Shown: positions 48,180 through 59,995, counted from the stretch's first letter. The stretch: DNA of 64,000 nucleotides from Sweltsa coloradensis (GCA_024449915.1 JAMZAV010001269.1:310001-374000); one strand, 5' to 3'. Program-made: numbers and translations. The notes: generated by a model not told the origin, from the sequence alone.

Positions 48180-49085
48180 GAGTATTAAACCCTGGAAGGA
48201 ATACTGTGTGCTACCTGCCTAGTTTTTAGTGTGACAACAGTATAAATTATAATATGATATGGACACGTTATTAGAGACCTCTATACGAATTCTACAATAT
48301 ATTAGTACTAGACATACCACACACCGGGTAGCTAGGCCTAGGCATAGCCTACCAATTTAATTATTGACGTTGGTTACTTCTCAGGTTAGGTAGGGCTAGC
48401 CTAGGCTATGTAGCATTAAAAAATAATGTGGGAAGATGATATAGCCGGAGCCCCTACACAGGAACGAGAAGAGGGTGAAATTATTGTGGCTGACTGAATG
48501 AGCAAATAATTACAGCACAGATAATAACACTTATGTGGTGTTCTTCATGTATAATTTTTGCTTTTAATAAAAATGCTGCATTTGGATTTTTAGGTTATGT
48601 TTAGGCTGTATGTTGAGTCGGTTTTGAACGTTTATTGGGCAGAAGAACCTTCATAAAAACATCTAGGGATATGTGACAAATTTATAAATCTGACAACCTA
48701 AAGTTAATAGCTGCAATTTTAAGCAGCATAATTTATAAATACAATAAAAAGTGTACTCACCTTCAACTTCAAGGTGTACTGTCACGAAATGTCACCGCCT
48801 TTTATTCAAAATATTCATAGCTATCGAATGTTTGAAATCGATTAGTTGCAGAAACTTCGATGGTCGATTATCGACCAGAGAAATATCATAACCCTACTTT
48901 CTTCTTGGCTGACGGTTGGCTGTCAAATTGTTTCGTAGTACCTAGCTAGGCTAGGCCTAGTTTTTGTTATCAGTTCTTTATTGAAAAAGGCAAGTAAGTT
49001 TGAATATGTATTAGTTACATTGCATAGGCCTATTTCAACTTTGAAATCAAGAAGTAATCTCTGATTCCTCCTTTACTAGGCCTTT
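48180..49085. other. No gene recognised; AGGCCT-rich patches
   Basis: AT-rich sequence with TAGGCCTA words near 48330, 48950 and 49025. No coding evidence. Confidence 0.4.
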
Positions 49086-49494
49086 GTGTAGATAGATAGA
49101 TAGTACTTTATTTGTTGTTTAAATAGCCTACATACAGAACATGTAACCTAACAACAAAAAGGCGAGGTTCAATCCAACACGATTGATCTTCCACCTAAGC
49201 CATATACATACATAGAAATTTAACATTAATTATTTAAAGACATTTTACATTTTTTACAACAAAAGATAATATATACATGAAGAGAGTAGTTATAAAAAAA
49301 ATATAGTACATATAAAAGTAGTATCAATAAAACATTTTTTCAATGTTACACTAGCCAAGCCCTAGTACATATTCCGTTAACTTGTAATAGGCCTAGCAGC
49401 TTCAATGAGGTATGTTTTAAGGTTCCTACTAAAGGTGTGTATAGATTTAATATTTTTATTTCATTTGGTAGGGCATTGAACATCTTTATGCAAT

Positions 49495-49994
49495 CACTAC
49501 GTATACACAGCAGTCAATCCGAATTGACTGAATTCGGTTTGAGTTCAATTCGGTTTGACTTGAAGTGTATATCACGGACATTCGAAACGACTTCCTCAAT
49601 CCTATTTCGATTCGAATTGAAGTTGTTGTTGTTGCAGTTTAAATTGATGCTACAAGATTCTATGAATAACACTTGAAAATACTATGTACTTGTATCTCTA
49701 CCTACAGCTACGTAAATATAAAGCCTAATGTCTTTATTAAAGCCTCCAAGACGCCATTTTATTGTAAACATGTAGGCTAATAAACACCGCCTGCCTAATA
49801 ATGGTATTCACTGAAATCTAAATCTCTAAGGCAGTTATATTGAACTGTATATCAAGCAATTTACTCATGTCAGTCCACTTTGGAAAGTGGATTGACTTCA
49901 ATGCAAATCGAGTGTGTATATCAAGAGACTCAAACCGAATTGAACTCGAACCGACTTGAGTCAATTCGGATTGAGTGCTGTGATATACGTAGTG
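49495..49994. mobile_element. MITE inside the LINE, 500 bp
   Basis: Terminal repeats of about 65 bases: CACTACGTATACACAGCAGT at the left, its near-complement at the right (GCTGTGATATACGTAGTG), then AATCCGAATTGACT and TTCAATTCGG words inward. No coding capacity. Confidence 0.8.
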
Positions 49995-50041
49995 TATTAT
50001 TATGAGGGCTTCTCTTCTTCTTCTCATCACTATTTAGAGTG

Positions 50042-50831
50042 CGTCTGTAATCGACTTTTTGAGCGAGTCTGCTTGGCTAAGTCGACTCGTTAGCCGGAAG
50101 TCACGTGATGAAGTTGGCGTCGAAATGTCACAAGTAGGCATCGGTCGTCTGCTTGGTTAGCACCCGAGCGTAGTCGCCGAAAGTGTATGCTTGTGAGCCT
50201 ACTTCGCCTACTTCAAGATGGCCGAATGCGAAGAAGTGAAATGCAAGCAGGATTGTAATTAATTAATTTAAATTGTTCCTAAGATCTTATATTTAATGAA
50301 TTATTTTCTTACCACGTAGAAAATTAGCAGTGTCAGGAATTCAAACAACTAAATGCATGTTTTAGGCCGAAGCCCTAGGGCATAGCTAGGTAAAGGTGGG
50401 GCCTAGGCCTAGCGTAGGGTAGCCTAGACCTAGGCCTAGCCAGCCAAATGTAGCATTTTGAATGTTTTGTGATATAGTTTGATGTTTTTAAATTTATTTT
50501 TAACTTCTTGACCTTGACCAACGAGGTTATGCTAGGTCTAGACCCTATGACAAGCCAAAAACGAGAGATACAACGCACATGGACTAACAAACACAAGAAA
50601 GTTTGTTTGTTTACAAATTTATAAAAAAGACTCAAGCTACCGCCTTCTCGTGGGTGGGTTTTGAGAGCGACTTAAAAACGTATGTCCGTTAAGTAGGCAG
50701 TGGGAAGCCATGATAAGCAGGCCAAGCAGGCTTCGAGTAGTTGTTGACAAAATCGCTGAGTAGGGTGAAGCAGGCTAGCACAGAGCAGGCAAGTTTTTAG
50801 CAGGGTAGCAGTCGAAAAACGATTACAGACG
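50042..50831. mobile_element. Second insertion in the LINE, about 790 bp
   Basis: Short inverted ends CGTCTGTAATCG (left) and CGATTACAGACG (right), followed inward by GACTTTTT / AAAAAC and TGCTTGG / AGCAGG-rich segments. The right end supplies the stop codon that closes the reverse transcriptase frame. Confidence 0.5.
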
Positions 50832-51698
50832 TACCCGTAGGGTGAAATTTTTGGCATTTCTTTTTACTTGCATGATACTGGTATGGATGTAGATACCTGG
50901 TACTGTTAAAATATGCAGCCTCTTAAAGATTGGTTTGCAGGATGTTCTTGGCCCTACACCTACTATGGCTCTGACTATCCTTTTTTGCTGAAGTAATACT
51001 CTATTTGCTGTTGTACAATTTCCCCAGATCAGTATACCATATTTCAGAATAGAGTACACATAACCATAGTATGTTGAAAGGATAGCCTTTTGGTCACAAA
51101 GATGGCGTATTTGGCGAAAGGCATAGCTTATAGATTTAAGTTTCCCACATATAACATCTATTTGACTGTTCCATTTGAGGCATTGGTCAATTTCTATACC
51201 AAGTGACTTGATAGAGATGGACAAATTTACCTTGCAACTATTTTCAATACTTATTATGTTATCATTTTTGTTATGGCTAGCAGCAAATAGAATAATTTTA
51301 GTTTTATCAATATTCATTACAAGTTTATTTAATCTGAAATAATGGTCCATCTGTATCATCACCTCTTTCAGCAAGCAGATTAATTCATTTATTGAGTAAG
51401 CCATGAGTAGCACTGATATATCATCTGCATACATAGGCCTAGTAATTTTAATTTTAGTTATGATGTTTATCAGATACAGACTAAAATCATTTGTAAATAG
51501 AATGTAGAATAGGGGCCCAAGCACAGAACCTTGAGGCACCCCTACCTTAACTTGTAACTTTTCAGATTTTTTACTAGATGACACATTTCCCGACTTGAAT
51601 CTAGTTTCCACATATTGAGTCCTATTTGACAGATAGGATTTGATCCAATCGTGGCATTTACCACGAATCCCATACATACTAAGTTTATTAAGTAGCAA
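50823..51698 (-). pseudogene. Reverse transcriptase fragment of a non-LTR (LINE) retrotransposon
   Basis: A 291-codon open segment with canonical LINE reverse-transcriptase motifs in order: the finger region SYLSNRTQYV, 'GVPQGSVLGPLFYILFTND', catalytic MYADD (the two active-site Asp kept), the 'MNIDKTKI' and 'KSLGIEID' motifs, and a thumb region up to 'RIVRAIVG'. It lacks the N-terminal RT portion and the endonuclease, and its C terminus is cut by the 50042-50831 insertion. It resembles jockey/CR1-group elements, but the clade cannot be set by eye. It is a relic, not an active element. Confidence 0.9.
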
Positions 51699-51724
51699 AG
51701 TATGGTCAATGGGTCAATGGTCAA

Positions 51725-51900
51725 TGGGGGCTAGGCCTAGGGGCTATCCCACCCAGAGGCTAGGCCTAGCCTAGGCCTAGGCCTATTATCATTTTGTTAT
51801 CACCTAGTTGCTAGGTCTAGCATAGCCTTTTCAATGGCCTAGGCCTAGGTCTAGCCTAGGCCTATCCTCGTAGCTAGGCTAGCCCCCCCGGTTATTTCTC
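51725..51900. repeat. AGGCCT low-complexity stretch
   Basis: Runs such as GGCCTAGGCCTAGGCCTA around 51765-51785, with further TAGGCCTA words. Confidence 0.75.
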
Positions 51901-51992
51901 TATGGCTAGCCCTACGCTAGGGCATAGGGCTAAACCCTTAGGACCTATTATTATTCTTGTTATTATTATTATTCACATATGTTTCCACATGT

Positions 51993-52266
51993 GTGGCTCG
52001 TTGGTCTTGTGGTTAGCGTATCTGCTTCCAATGCAGAAGGTCCAGGGTTCGATTCCCGTCAAAGTCAGAAGTTTTTTAACTTCTGATTTGGACTTCAGTC
52101 CATCAGTTCTTGTCTTAGGAGTTTGTAAACGGTGACTTTGGAGCCGTCCTAGCAACGAAGCACAAAAGAAATTCAGAGTTGTTCTGAATCGGCCTTGTTG
52201 ATTCTGGCGTTGATCCGCGGGTATTTGCACTATAGGCCTACCTACCACTGATTGCTATATTTCCTA
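51993..52266 (+). repeat. SINE family A with intact tRNA-like promoter
   Basis: A box TGGTCTTGTGG (52002-52012), B box GGTTCGATTCC (52046-52056), anticodon-arm-like CTTCCAATGCAGAAGG, then the family body (ACTTCAGTCCATCAGT, TTTGTAAACGGTGACTTTGG, GCCTTGTTGATTCTGGCGTT). It ends at TGCTATATTTCCTATT without the 3' tail. It has the best-preserved polymerase III promoter of the family here. Confidence 0.85.
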
Positions 52267-52317
52267 TTGTTAAGTTATGCAAAACGTCTCTGGTAGAATA
52301 GCAGCACTATTATAGTC

Positions 52318-52955
52318 TTGTGCGGTCTCTTGCTGATGAGCATATTGAACCTTCTTAATCCAGCAGGACCAGTCTACTCAACACCGGTTGTCGTTAACGA
52401 GCAGCAACCTGTTGCTTTACCATCAACCATCGCCGACGAAGAGCATTTGGAAGGCGAGGGCAACCCTGCCGAAAACGGTGAGCATTTGGAAGTTGAAGGT
52501 GACCTACCCGAACACATGCCTGAGTAAACCAACTTTCAGGAGCGATTCGAGTATGATGAATTCGTGCCCGTTGTGGCCGTGTTTCGATGGTTGAGTTCGT
52601 ATCGTACGAAGGCCTATCACGTTAAGGCCAATCGTGATGAGATGCGAACTGCCTTAGAAAATCTACCTCGCTATGTGCCGGCGAAATCTAGACCTTTCCC
52701 CGATACTGCTCACGCTCGAATAAATTTTGGTGTCTTTGGTGACCTCATTGACAAATTGCTCGGTTTGTTGGATGTTAAGACTGGTGTCAATTCTTCGAGA
52801 GGAGACTGCTGAATGATCAGCGCCTGGCTTTTACGAAAGTGATTGCTAGGATGAGCGAAATTTTGCGCAGTGATCCTCAGTGCGCGCCGCGCGGTAGTGC
52901 AGGGTATTTATACACGCGCTACCTACGAGCAGCAGTATGCCCTGAATTGGACTGA
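52318..52955 (+). pseudogene. Decayed coding relic of unknown family
   Basis: Two consecutive segments in one frame (52318-52524 and 52528-52812) are separated by a single TAA. About 52794 the frame shifts, and a further 53 codons stay open to a TGA at 52953-52955. The composition is richer in GC than the flanks, and the residues look protein-like rather than random: an acidic tandem pair EHLEGEGNPAENG / EHLEVEGDLPEHM, then 'FEYDEFVPVVAVFRWLSS', 'RINFGVFGDLIDKLLGLL' and 'RLAFTKVIARMSEIL'. No family is recognised. A gag-like gene of a retroelement, or a host gene fragment, are both possible. Confidence 0.5.
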
Positions 52956-53248
52956 CATTGTTGCTTGATTAGCAATCTACCAGTGATTGTTTTACCAGAG
53001 GGTTTCTTCCCCACTCTTCCCTCGATTTCTTTTGAATGGTGTTAACTAATTTTCTTGATACTAATTGGCCTAAAATATTATTGAGTTTATTAGTTTCCAA
53101 ATTGTTTCCCATGTAGCCTACTTTATCCATAATTTTCAAGTAATTTTTATATTCTTTTCTTTTTTTATAACAAAAACTAAAAAAAACTAAAAAATATATT
53201 ATTATTATTCGCGCGCCCCCCCTCCCCCAACCTACTTTTCCTTTAATT

Positions 53249-53410
53249 AAACGAGTGAACGCAGCGAACGAAGTGGTACAACACCACTTGATCGGGTCTT
53301 CGTCGTGACTAATGTGTCTGTTTGTTTGTTTGTTCGGTCCCATACGGCCGAACGACCAAACAGATTGAGTCAAAATTTTAAACAGACATCCGTAGCCCTA
53401 ACCACATATA
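53249..53410 (+). repeat. Left flank of the interrupted repeat (target of the foldback)
   Basis: ACGAGTGAACGCAGCGAACG, a TGTTTGTTTGTT run, then ACGGCCGAACGACCAAACAG and TTTTAAACAGACATCCGTAG. Collinear with 25193-25348. Confidence 0.7.
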
Positions 53411-54324
53411 ATCCAGTCCCTGGCCATAAGACCCGTAGGAATTTCGACCTCGATGGAATTTTTCTTCTGATCCTGTTAGGGTATACCTTAGGGATAAAAA
53501 AAATCTTGGGTAGACATCTGGCATTCCGGGCCTAAGTTTTTTACGACGCCATCTTGTTTTGGGCATATACATATAGTACACGCTCTAGGTTTTCATACAT
53601 TTTCTATACTTTTGATTATAGCTGTAATAAATCTGACGTTATATTTGGATTCTTCATAAAATTTCAAATAAAATAATACTAATTTGGTCTTCCTGGGTAC
53701 ATTGTGGGATTATTTTTAGGGAATTACATATTATTAGTCCTGCATATAGGTGCACTAAGGGCCGGTATTATAATGTCCCGCTAAAAGTAACGGTTAGCTA
53801 TCTGGGGATAGTGCTATCCTCCAGATAAACTATGAAGACGTATTATGAGGAACAACTTGCCGCTAAATACCTCCCGATAGTAAGCGGTGAGTTGGTACAC
53901 CTTGTTGTTGATTTCACTGTCTCCTAGATGTATTTTATACTGTTTCACATGCCATATAGATAGCAGTGATCTCGTGTTGTTACCAATGGCGGGTAATTTG
54001 AAAAGTTTTGGTGCAATTACAAACTACTCTGTAGAAGGTTGTCACAAACCAACACACATGATTTCAAATAGTATTCAATAATAAAAAAATTCAAATTTGG
54101 CCTAATATTTTTTTGGAATTATACAATGAGCATGGTACAAAAAGTATTGCTTGCTGCTGCTGCTATTTAGCAACTATATCTGCACCATGCTCAAGTTTAC
54201 ATTTCAAAAATAAATTTGTTGTAATGACTAATGAAGGCCGTTTTTAGGGTCCCACATCGTTGTTACCCGGTGCGACACTATTCAGATAGGTTATTAGGGT
54301 TTAGAGAAATTGGAAAACGAATGT

Positions 54325-54420
54325 CAAGAAAACTTTCAGTCAGGATTGACAGTGGTGGGACTCGGACCCGTGACCTCCTGACACAGCTACACGCTAGAGC
54401 CACCACCGCCGGTAATTTGC
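54325..54420 (-). repeat. SINE family B, copy inside the nested element
   Basis: 'CAGTCAGGATTGACAGTGGT', GGGACTCGGACCCGTGACCT and CTAGAGCCACC on plus. Read on minus it is a tRNA-like head with D-arm and B-box segments. Confidence 0.65.
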
Positions 54421-54774
54421 AATTATTGTTCTTCCGCCTTTCAATTCACATCTCCCCAAGCCCAAGTTCAAGACAGCCTTTATCCCAGGTCATAGCCTAC
54501 TTATGAGTAGGCGAGGGGTTATGTATGGACTGGTCGGAGGCCTAAACAAATATTTCAGATCGTTGAAACCTATTAATTTTTAAACCCTATTGTGCCTTTT
54601 ATTTTGAGAGGAATGGGTGTGATATGGACTCCAACCTGCTAGCAATGAACTCAAATAGAATGTTTTGTACCAGAAAATAAACATTTTAACTAAAAATTTT
54701 TGTACCAACATTCAGTAAAGTGGTCAGCAAACGTGAAATATTAGGTAAAAAATTGCAAAAAAGTTTATAAAAAT

Positions 54775-54840
54775 TGAACGAGATTTGAACTCGCAACCTT
54801 TCACTCCAAAAGACTTCTTGCTAACCCCTACTCCAAAGTG
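54775..54840 (-). repeat. tRNA-like sequence inside the nested element
   Basis: The minus strand reads 'GGGGTTAGCAAGAAGTC', then GAGTTCAAATCTCG with a 5-bp T stem. No full acceptor stem. Confidence 0.4.
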
Positions 54841-57800
54841 AGCAATGATATTGTTGTGTTTTTACCACTACATAAGTTGCAGTTTACCTAAAGCATAATT
54901 TAATAAAAGTTTGCTGTTTTCTGTCTAGAAATACTCTTTAAGGATTAGAATAATTTATTCATGTAATTTGACCGTGTCAAGAACCACATAATCAATCATC
55001 AGAGTTACTACTGCTAACTGTCAAAAAGATTGGAATCCATTTTGAAATTAAAAGTGTGGTTATGATCCACCCGACAGTAGCTATCTGCCACCTAAACCAG
55101 GAGATAAAAAATCCTCCCGCTAACTAAATTTTATCTGGAGGTTAGTGCTATCGGCCACTCATAATACACCAAATAGAGCAATCTAGAAGATAAACTTTAG
55201 AGGGAACACTATCGGGACATTATAATACCGGCCCTTATACACACATACAATCCCTGACCATAAGACCCGTAGGAATTTCGACCTCGATGGAATTTTTCTT
55301 CTGATCCTGTTAGGGTATACCTTAGTGATAAAAAAAAAACTTGGGTAGACATCTGGCATTCCGGAACAAAGTTTTTTACTACGCCATCTTGTTTTGCGCT
55401 TATATATATTGTGCACGCTCTAGGTTTTCATACATTTTCTATACTTTTGAATACAGCTATAATAAATCTGACATGTGATTTGGATTCTCCGTGACATTTC
55501 CAATTAGTTAATACTAATTTGGTCTTCCTGGGTACATTTTGCGGCAATTTATTGGAAAATAAAAAATAAAATTCGTCACAAAAATTGTATATTATTTTTT
55601 ATTTATTTTTTTACTCGTCATGGAATGCAAGTGGAATGAATAGACTGCAACTTATTTTACAATTAATAATACACAAATATAAAAAAAAAACTTGGGTAGA
55701 CATCTGGCATTCCGGAACAAAGCTTTTTACGACGCCATCTTGTTTTGGGCTTATGTATATAGTGCACGCTCTAGGTTTTCATACATTTTCCATACTTTTG
55801 AATACAGCTATAATAAATCTGACATGTGATTTGGATTCTCCGTGACATTTCCAATTAAATAATACTAATTTGGTCTTCCTGGGTACATTTTGCGGCTATT
55901 TATTGGAAAATAAAAAATAAAATTCATCGCAAAAATTGTATATTATATATTTTTTTTTTACTCGTCATGGAATGAAGCGGAAATAAATGGCGTTTTCCAT
56001 TGGCATGCACTCGGCGAGTGCAGAAATGTCATTGTTGTCGACTTCCACTTGAATAACATTGCTAAACTGAACAAAAATAGAGACAAGTTACGATTCTGTG
56101 CAGACTAGTGCGCACTAGTGCGACCTGCGAATTAAAAAAAAACACCATTAGACTGAAATTGTACCCCTTGAGAGTGGTGGTAGATTTGGGTTGATTCTAT
56201 TGTTGTAACAAAAGAAGAATCGTTGCATGTCCAAATATAGTATCCTAGCAGCAAACAGCATTGTATTTGTTAAAGAAACAACAAAGTGTAATTAATAATA
56301 ATTGAATTATATTGTTGAAGATGAAAGTGATAGAAGTAATTGTGATATGTGGTAAGTTTTTTTAAGTTTTTTTTTACTTTTTTGAGGGCGAATGATTCAG
56401 ACAATGACAGATAAAAAGGTAATTGTGGGGCTGAAATTATGTCGAGGTGTAGCTTTCAAGGCAGCGACTGTAGATATATCTAAGTGCATCATATGCCAAA
56501 TATATCAACCAGGGCAGAATTTAAAGAGGCTAAAAACCCCAAAAATTATTTTTTACCACGTGATCTTTAGCACAATACTACACTAAAATCACCGATTAAA
56601 AAAATATCTTGCAACTGTGATTTAAAACGAAATTTTTAATTTTTTTGATCCAGAAATTTGCGAAAATTGGTGTTTTGGTAAATTTCTTAAATCGGCTTTG
56701 AACGGCTTCTTTTTCGCTCCACATAGATACTAGAGCGTAGTACCAAACTAAAATGCCCCTTTATAACATCGTGTCTTAAAACTGTGCCCAAATATACCCT
56801 CAAACACGCAAAAATATGCATTCCAAAATCACACCCCATCTTGGTAATCAGCATATTTTGACCGAACTACTTGCCCAAATTACAAAACAAAACATAAAGA
56901 ATTTACAGAAAATGCTGTAGAGTACGTCAATAATAGCCAATATTTAAATAATTTTTCTGTTAATTGCTAAATTCATTACTAGTTAGCCTGAATGAAATAT
57001 ATTTTTTGAGTTTAGCGGTTAAATACCCCTTTAACTTCTACCCTGGAAGGAAGACACAACATTTTAAAATATTTTCTTTTCTTATTTATGCGGCTGATAA
57101 AATGTTGTGTCTTCCTTCCAAGGTAGAAGTTAAATTCTGAACTGGTTGATATATTCGGCATATGATGCACTTAGATATATCTACAGTCGCTGCCTTTAGT
57201 GCTACACCTCGACATAATTTCAGCCCCACAATTACCTTTTTATCTGTCATTGTCTGAATCATTCGCCCTCAAAAAAGTAAAAAAAAACTTAAAAAACTTA
57301 CCACATATCACAATTACTTCTATCACTTTCATCTTCAACAATTAATAATTAATTAATTATTAATTACACTTTGTTGTTTCTTTAACAAATACAATGCTGT
57401 TTGCTGCTAGGATACTATATTTGGACATGCAACGATTCTTCTTTTGTTACAACAATAGAATCAACCCAAATCTACCACCACTCTCAAGGGGTACAATTTC
57501 AGTCTAATGGTGTTTTTAATTCGCAGGTCGCACTAGTGCGCACTAGTCTGCACAGAATCGTCACTTGTCTCTACATTTGTTCAGTTTTGCAATGTTATTA
57601 AAGTGGAAGTCGACAACAATGACATCTCTGCACTCGCCGAGTGCATGCCAATGGAAAACGCCATTATTTCCACTTCATTCCATGACGAGTAAAAAAAAAT
57701 ATATATAATATACAATTTTTGCTATGAATTTTATTTTTTATTTTCCAATAAAAAGCCGCAAAATGTACCCAGGAAGACCAAATTAGTATTATTTAATTGG

Positions 57801-58751
57801 AAATGTCACGGAGAATCCAAATCACATGTCAGATTTATTATAGCTGTATTCAAAAGTATGGAAAATGTATGAAAACCTAGAGCGTGCACTATATACATAA
57901 GCCCAAAACAAGATGGCGTCGTAAAAAGCTTTGTTCCGGAATGCCAGATGTCTACCCAAGTTTTTTTTTATATTTGTGTATTATTAATTGTAAAATAAGT
58001 TGCAGTCTATTCATTCCACTTGCATTCCATGACGAGTAAAAAATAAAAAATAATATACAATTTTTGTGACGAATTTTATTTTTATTTTCCAATAAATTGC
58101 CGCAAAATGTACCCAGAATACCAAACTAGTATTGACTAATTGGAAATGTCACGGAGAATCCAAATCACATGTCAGATTTGTTATAGCTGTATTCAAAAGT
58201 ATAGAAAATGTATGAAAACCTAGAGCGTGCACAATATATATAAGCGCAAAACAAGATGGCGTAGTAAAAAACTTTGTTCCGGAATGCCAGATGTCTACCC
58301 AAGTTTTTTTTTTATCACTAAGGTATACCCTAACAGGATCAGAAGAAAAATTCCATCGAGGTCGAAATTCCTACGGGTCTTATGGTCAGGGATTGTATGT
58401 GTGTATTAGTGCACCTATGCAGGACTAATAATATGTAATTCCCTAAAAATAATCCCACAATGTACCCAGGAAGACCAAATTAGTATTATTTTATTTGAAA
58501 TTTTATGAAGAATCCAAATATAACGTCAGATTTATTACAGCTATAATCAAAAGTATAGAAAATGTATGAAAACCTAGAGCGTGTACTATATGTATATGCC
58601 CAAAACAAGATGGCGTCGTAAAAAACTTAGGCCCGGAATGCCAGATGTCTACCCAAGATTTTTTTTATCCCTAAGGTATACCCTAACAGGATCAGAAGAA
58701 AAATTCCATCGAGGTCGAAATTCCTACGGGTCTTATGGCCAGGGACTGGAT

Positions 58752-59120
58752 TAATAACTGAGAACTGCTAACAAAATGAGCAAAATCCATTGCGATTTAA
58801 GTTGATTTTAAACCTTCAAGAAATAATAAATTGAAAATTGGTCTTGAAATGTAGGTAAGGTTTCATTTTAACAACAATGCTTTTGTTCTTGAAGAAGTCA
58901 TTTTTATCAAATCATTTTTGACAGGCTGTGATTACATGCAAAAGCAGTAACCAAGGTGTATCAAATTTGCACGCTCAAGGCTACCCAAAACTCCTCTCGA
59001 AGATTGAGTAAACCTTGCAATCGTATTTTGTGCGTTTTTCGTACTTACTGGCTATGTTTTCCAGTAGGAAAACGCCAAAGTCGTTGTTAGATGAGTGAGC
59101 GAATCATGTGTTGAGTCGGG
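58752..59120 (+). repeat. Right flank of the interrupted repeat
   Basis: Collinear with 25347-25620: CTGAGAACTGCTAACAAAAT, AAGATTGAGTAAACCTTGCA and TACTGGCTATGTTTTC, then a one-sided fragment of MITE H (AAACGCCAAAGTCGTTGTTA). Confidence 0.75.
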
Positions 59121-59392
59121 AACATTTGCATTTAAGTTTGAAAATAATTAGGCCTATGTAGGTAATAATTAAGGTTTTTGAGTGAAGTTGGTACAAGGGC
59201 GCATCAACTGTAAGGCCATAATGCGCCACTCTAGCCTATGATAGGCCCGATGTCTTGCTCTATCTATAGGCATGTTCCTACGGGGAAGGGATCTAGGCCT
59301 AGGCTTAGCTATGGCTTTGGGTTTATAATATAAACCCAAAGGCTATGGTTACTGCTGGCTAGGGGTTGTTGGTTACTGATATATAGGGTCGA

Positions 59393-59715
59393 AACTTCTT
59401 CGGTTGGGGGGGTTCCAAAAGCTTTTTGCGATGTTTTGTAGGGGATTGGGGGGGGGGGGGTGCGTAAAGCGCATTGGTTTTAATAGCCCTATTGGTATTT
59501 TCTTTATGGACAGTTGCACAGTTTACATCACAGAGATAGATCGTTGGTGTTAAAAAACGTTAAAAAAAATATAGCTTGCCTAGCCTAGGCCTAGTAGGCC
59601 TACTTGGTATTATTATAGCCCTACTATAACTTAGTGTGCTTTGGGCAACCTGCCCAATAACCCCCCACAAAACATCAAAGAAAAGTTGCTCCCCCCCCCC
59701 CCCAACCGAAGAGGA
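59393..59715. mobile_element. MITE with TTCTTCGGTTGGG ends, copy 2
   Basis: Left ACTTCTTCGGTTGGGGGGGT, right CCCCCAACCGAAGAGGAG, with G and C homopolymers inside. Same family as the outer element at 38919-39912. Confidence 0.55.
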
Positions 59716-59995
59716 GCTTCGTTCTCCTCGACGTCTGCTTGGCAGTCCGGGTTAATGGAGGAACCTATAATATGACTGTCAAAGTTACATCGTCCTTTCG
59801 GATGGGACGTTAAGCCGTTGGTCCCCTTGGTACTTATCGCAAGGAGTAGGCTACGTGCCGGTACCGGGTTTCCCCTCCTCCCTTCTGTTCATACTTCATC
59901 CTCTTCTATCAGTGATCACCACTCATCGTCTTGAATAGCCAAAGTGCATTAATATGAGACGTTAAGCAATATCCAATCCAACCCCAACCGAAGAG
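59716..59995 (+). repeat. SINE with conserved metazoan core (Nin-DC-like)
   Basis: Contains 'CGTCCTTTCGGATGGGACGT', 'TAAGCCGTTGGTCCC' and the end 'ATATGAGACGTTAAGCAATA'. This core resembles a domain shared by SINEs of many animals; the name is from memory and should be checked. Confidence 0.55.

Larger units (their letters stand above)
49091..51716 (-). mobile_element. 5'-truncated non-LTR retrotransposon interrupted by two insertions
   Basis: The 3' end on the minus strand is AAATAAAGTACTATCTATCT with a short TATC repeat (49091-49113). A stretch complementary to 'GGTAGGGCATTGAACATCTT' (about 49468) fits the usual post-RT 'VFNALP' region. The reverse transcriptase lies at 50823-51698 and the element breaks off near 51716, just before the conserved Asp-His start of the domain. 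Inverted-repeat insertions occupy 49495-49994 and about 50042-50831. Confidence 0.75.
53758..55235. mobile_element. TIR element of 1,478 bp nested in the left foldback arm
   Basis: Ends AGGGCCGGTATTATAATGTC and its complement, TA on both sides (53756-53757, 55236-55237). The corresponding place in the right arm (near 58399) is uninterrupted. It carries no transposase, but itself holds two tRNA-like SINE pieces, at 54325-54420 and 54775-54840. Confidence 0.88.
53411..58751. mobile_element. Foldback element, 5.34 kb, arms of tandem sub-repeats
   Basis: Terminal repeats begin ATCCAGTCCCTGGCCATAAG. The left arm is 53411-56524 (about 1.63 kb once the nested 53758-55235 insertion is removed); the right arm is 57130-58751. 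The spacer of 605 bases has its own hairpin at 57031-57133. Each arm has three direct sub-repeats with the shared word ACTTGGGTAGACATCTGGCA (left units from 53411, 55238 and about 55680; mirrored on the right), then an inner unique segment. TA borders it at 53409-53410 and 58752-58753. There is no coding capacity; short frames inside are repeat by-products. Confidence 0.92.

Noticed and set aside
52002..52075. Functional tRNA gene
   Set aside because: A and B boxes are present, but the T stem and acceptor do not pair well and a SINE body follows.
56392..57601. 64- and 66-codon frames in the foldback arms
   Set aside because: Different frames open in the two arms; no sign of coding constraint.
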